NCBI GenBank assembly: GCA_023428365.1
Contig: JAEYYQ010000604.1
Location: 1-15,468, forward strand
Origin: Pseudomonadota bacterium
GTDB lineage: Bacteria > Pseudomonadota > Alphaproteobacteria > Rhizobiales > Hyphomicrobiaceae
Direction: 5' to 3'
Length of the DNA stretch: 15,468 nucleotides
The notes beneath the pieces are model-generated. The model was not told where the DNA came from, ran no database searches, and worked only from the letters and a program-made list of their open reading frames with translations. Shown here one piece after another: positions 13,065 through 15,468 of this stretch. Within the stretch, counting starts at the first letter, position 1. Every line of letters starts with the position of its first letter. The translations under genes and the position numbers were made by a program.

Positions 13065-14112
13065 TCTCGAAATCAAGGCCGATCCGCTCCCCGCTCCGCG
13101 GCAGCAGGGCGCGCGTCGAGGCATTCTGAACGTAGGCGACGAGGGGTTTGCCATCCCGATCGACGTAAACGTGGGTCTCGGCCCCGCGGTAGACGACATC
13201 CGTCACCGTCCCCTGCAGCCGCCCCGAGCCTGACGGCTGGATGGAAATCCGCTCGGGGCGCAACGCCAGGGTCAGCCGTGAGCCGGTTGCACTTTGAGAC
13301 ACAGCCTTTGGGTTTCCGTCCAGCGTCAGACGGGCACCACCAAGATCGACAACGACCTTCGATCCTTCCGTCACCACCAGGTCGCCATCGAGAAAATTGC
13401 TGGCCCCCAGAAATCCGGCAACGAACTTCGTGCGCGGGGTTTCATAGATGTCTCGCGGAGCCCCCATTTGCTCGATCTCTCCATCGCGCATGACGGCGAC
13501 GTGGTCAGACATCGTCAGCGCCTCTTCCTGATCGTGCGTCACGAACACCGTCGTGATACCGAGCCGGCGCTGCAGCTCGCGCAATTCGACTTGCATCTCA
13601 TCCCGCAGCATTTTGTCGAGCGCGCCGAGCGGCTCGTCGAGCAGCAGAACGGATGGCTCGAACACAATTGCGCGGGCCAGTGCGACTCGCTGCTGCTGTC
13701 CGCCGGAAAGCTGCCGCGGGAAGCGGTCGCCGTAACCTGAAAGCTTTACGAGATCGAGAGCCCGCGCGACGCGCTTGCCGATCTCCGCCCGCTCCGTGCG
13801 CCGCATACGCAGGCCGAAGGCAACGTTGTCGTTTACCGACAAGTGCGGAAACAAGGCAAGTTGTTGGAACACCATCCCGAAGTTGCGTTGGTGGGGCGGG
13901 ACGTGGGTGACGTTGTCACCTTTGATCCAAACCTCTCCGGCATCGGCTCTCTCGAAACCTGCGATCAGACGCAGCGTCGTGGTCTTACCGCAGCCGGACG
14001 GTCCAAGAAGAGCAAAAAAGCTGGACTTCGGGATATCGAGGTCGAGTCGCGGCAAAGCCACGACATCGCCATAGCGCTTAGTTACGGCCACAAGCCGTAC
14101 GTCACCCGTCAT
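13039..14112 (-). CDS. ABC transporter ATP-binding protein, PotA-like
   Basis: A 357-residue cytoplasmic ATPase that powers the importer. Walker A GPSGCGKT (37-44), Q-loop FQQ (82-84), signature LSGGQQQR (135-142), Walker B VLLLDEP (155-161), D-loop GALD, and switch His193 (VTHDQEEA) are all intact. The C-terminal third (about 235-357) is an OB-fold/TOBE_2 domain, as in PotA, UgpC and MalK relatives. FGMVFQQLALFPHLSV is typical of the PotA group. ATG 14112 overlaps the stop of the upstream BPL_N-like gene (ATGA), with GGGGA about 10 nt upstream. The gene ends 26 bp inside the PotB-like permease. The polyamine-type family call is firm; transport of polyamines themselves is only one option, since this family also moves opines, amino-acid derivatives and iron. 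Confidence 0.93.
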   Translation of the reverse strand: MTGDVRLVAVTKRYGDVVALPRLDLDIPKSSFFALLGPSGCGKTTTLRLIAGFERADAGEVWIKGDNVTHVPPHQRNFGMVFQQLALFPHLSVNDNVAFGLRMRRTERAEIGKRVARALDLVKLSGYGDRFPRQLSGGQQQRVALARAIVFEPSVLLLDEPLGALDKMLRDEMQVELRELQRRLGITTVFVTHDQEEALTMSDHVAVMRDGEIEQMGAPRDIYETPRTKFVAGFLGASNFLDGDLVVTEGSKVVVDLGGARLTLDGNPKAVSQSATGSRLTLALRPERISIQPSGSGRLQGTVTDVVYRGAETHVYVDRDGKPLVAYVQNASTRALLPRSGERIGLDFENESLVVVG

Positions 14113-15468
14113 ATTGTCGTTGTCCCCACGCGCGCGGTTCGAATGGCGGCGTCGGCTTCAAGCAGCCGGGCCGCGGCTGAACTCAGTCGAACCGGGAGTT
14201 CCAGAAATGAAAGTCGCTCGATAATCGGCGAGCCCGCCGGCCGCCTTACAGCCTCGCAGGCTTCTGCGGATAGCCGAATGATTTCCCGAACCGTTTCCGG
14301 ATCGGACTCCGCGGCAGCGGAATCGAGCGTCTTCACAAGCCGGGCAAAGATGCTGCGTGCTTCCCCGCGCATTCGCTCGGCATCACCCTTAACAAGTTGG
14401 CTCCACGGCTCATCACCCTGATCGGCGAGATCCGTGATCAAATGCCCAAATTCGGCATCGACGGCGGACTGCAGACGATCGACGGCCCCTCGCGCCGAAG
14501 CTAGATCCGCAGCCCTGGCGACTTCAGCCGTCTTCCGCGCGCCTGAGAACCCATCCAGCCGCGCCACGGCATTCAGCACCAGACGGAACGCCTGTGAGTC
14601 GTCCGGGCAATAGAAGCGAAGCGTCTCCTCCATGACCTTCGGCCCGCGAATGGGCAGATATTTGCGCACGTATCCATCGAGGGAGATCCACTTTCGCAGC
14701 AGATCACCCATCTCGGGATGCGGCGAGAACAGAACCGCGCGATGAGCACCCTCAGGAGCCAGCACGGCTGGCCGGCCATTCATATCCCGCTCGAAGCGAT
14801 CTGCCTGCAGCGGATTGTCGATGAACAAGCGGCTCGGACAGGCCAGCCCGGCAAACGTGGCGAGGCCGGGTGCGTTGTGGCCAGCCTGCGGCCAGACCGG
14901 TCCGTGATAATAGGGAATCTCGACGTCCGGGGTGAGGCCAGTCGCCAGACGTTCATCATCGAGATGAACGTTCAGAAGCGCCGCGCCGGTTAGCAGATAT
15001 TCGTGTGTGAACGTCGGTTTGACGCCAGTGCTTCCTTGCCAGCCCGGCCGTCCCGATGAAAGATAGAAGGCGCCACCGCATGACCCGATGACCGCGCCGC
15101 CTTCATCAAGGAAGCGACGCACTTCGGCATCGGCCCCGGGCGCATCCTCGGCTCTGTCGAGCCCCCAGGTCGAGAAGCCGCCAGGAATGACAAGCAGGTC
15201 CACGTCGTGAAGCGCACCGGCAGCCACTCCGCGCGCGTCAGTGGCTGTGAAACTCAGCCCCAGGGACCAAAGGCAATGCGCGTAGTAGGCGGCATAGGGA
15301 TAGCCCGATGAGGGGCCCGACAGAAGAACGATGCGCGGAGGAACGATACGTGATGGCTCGGGCTGCGCGACCGCAACCGGCACCGTTTCCAGTCCAAGCT
15401 TGTGTAGCAGAGGCGGGGCAACACTACGCTCGCCGATGGCAAGTCCATCGGGTGTCCAGGTCACATCG
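14109..15468 (-). CDS. GATase1-like/BPL_N-domain protein with helical C-terminus (5' end outside window)
   Basis: At least 452 residues; the frame is still open at the window edge, so the start probably lies upstream (a GTG at 15464 is possible but unsupported). Numbered from that GTG, residues 43-255 form a class I glutamine-amidotransferase-like fold: PRIVLLSG opening strand, LLVIPGG (90-96), nucleophile-elbow C129 in GSC129GGAF, and H249-P-E251 in LFSPHPEMGD. Thus a Cys-His-Glu triad is present. The YYHGPVWP (185-192) and SCGGAFYLSSG blocks resemble the biotin-protein-ligase N-terminal-domain (BPL_N) group, whose reaction is unknown. Residues 275-451 form a predicted helical domain rich in Ala, Arg and Glu that I do not recognise. 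It overlaps the ABC ATPase start by ATGA, which ties it to the importer. It might act on the imported amide-type substrate or regulate it; both are guesses. Confidence 0.72.
   Translation of the reverse strand, partial: DVTWTPDGLAIGERSVAPPLLHKLGLETVPVAVAQPEPSRIVPPRIVLLSGPSSGYPYAAYYAHCLWSLGLSFTATDARGVAAGALHDVDLLVIPGGFSTWGLDRAEDAPGADAEVRRFLDEGGAVIGSCGGAFYLSSGRPGWQGSTGVKPTFTHEYLLTGAALLNVHLDDERLATGLTPDVEIPYYHGPVWPQAGHNAPGLATFAGLACPSRLFIDNPLQADRFERDMNGRPAVLAPEGAHRAVLFSPHPEMGDLLRKWISLDGYVRKYLPIRGPKVMEETLRFYCPDDSQAFRLVLNAVARLDGFSGARKTAEVARAADLASARGAVDRLQSAVDAEFGHLITDLADQGDEPWSQLVKGDAERMRGEARSIFARLVKTLDSAAAESDPETVREIIRLSAEACEAVRRPAGSPIIERLSFLELPVRLSSAAARLLEADAAIRTARVGTTTI

Noticed and set aside
11641..13420. 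Recurrent CTGGCCCCCAG-like sequence at about 12440 and 13400, with a related one at 11650
   Set aside because: Two copies encode the LGASP part of the permease EAA loops and reflect protein homology; the third, in the ATPase gene, is a chance match.

Overview
The window reads as a chromosomal segment of an alphaproteobacterium, most likely of the Hyphomicrobiales (Rhizobiales). This rests on a GC content of roughly 60% (judged by eye), dense gene packing with many 4-bp ATGA overlaps, and a gene repertoire (C-terminal end of a Pol IV, uronate-dehydrogenase-like enzyme, class III phosphodiesterase, Pot-type ABC importer) that is common there. The genus cannot be named from the sequence. I saw no tRNA, rRNA, CRISPR array, insertion sequence, integrase or phage gene.

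Layout. 1-800 (+): 3' part of dinB (DNA polymerase IV), cut by the window edge. 807-2018 (-): an alpha/beta hydrolase of the 2,6-dihydroxypseudooxynicotine-hydrolase/FrsA-like type. 2019-2282: an AT-richer spacer with an AT palindrome and two tandem perfect dyads. 2283-2759 (+): a small secreted NTF2-like protein that overlaps, tail to tail, a uronate-dehydrogenase-like NAD-dependent enzyme (2739-3560, -). 3743-4552 (+): a class III cyclic-nucleotide/glycerophospho-type metallophosphodiesterase ending in a hairpin terminator whose loop contains the stop codon.

4580-8330 is a metal-response module. A MerR-family regulator (+) diverges from a Zn/Cd/Pb-type P1B ATPase (-), and the ATPase is followed on the same strand by dsbB and dsbA, which overlap by ATGA. 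A perfect 10-3-10 dyad lies in the 66-bp gap between regulator and ATPase. It sits in a 19-bp promoter spacer for the ATPase and covers the probable start site and Shine-Dalgarno of the regulator itself. This suggests metal-controlled export coupled to periplasmic thiol oxidation.

8335-15468 is one long minus-strand gene cluster. In transcription order it holds a GATase1/BPL_N-like protein with a helical C-terminal domain (runs off the right edge), a PotA-like ABC ATPase, a PotB-like permease, a PotC-like permease, an Amidohydrolase_3 (YtcJ/AepA-like) hydrolase, and a TTC38-like TPR protein. Stops and starts overlap or nearly touch, except for an 85-bp gap before the amidohydrolase. The cluster looks like an import-and-hydrolysis system for an amide- or polyamine-like compound. 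The substrate-binding protein is not in the window and may lie just upstream. The pairing of BPL_N-like and TTC38-like proteins with this importer, and an amidohydrolase that seems to lack two of the usual metal ligands, make this the best candidate here for an undescribed system.
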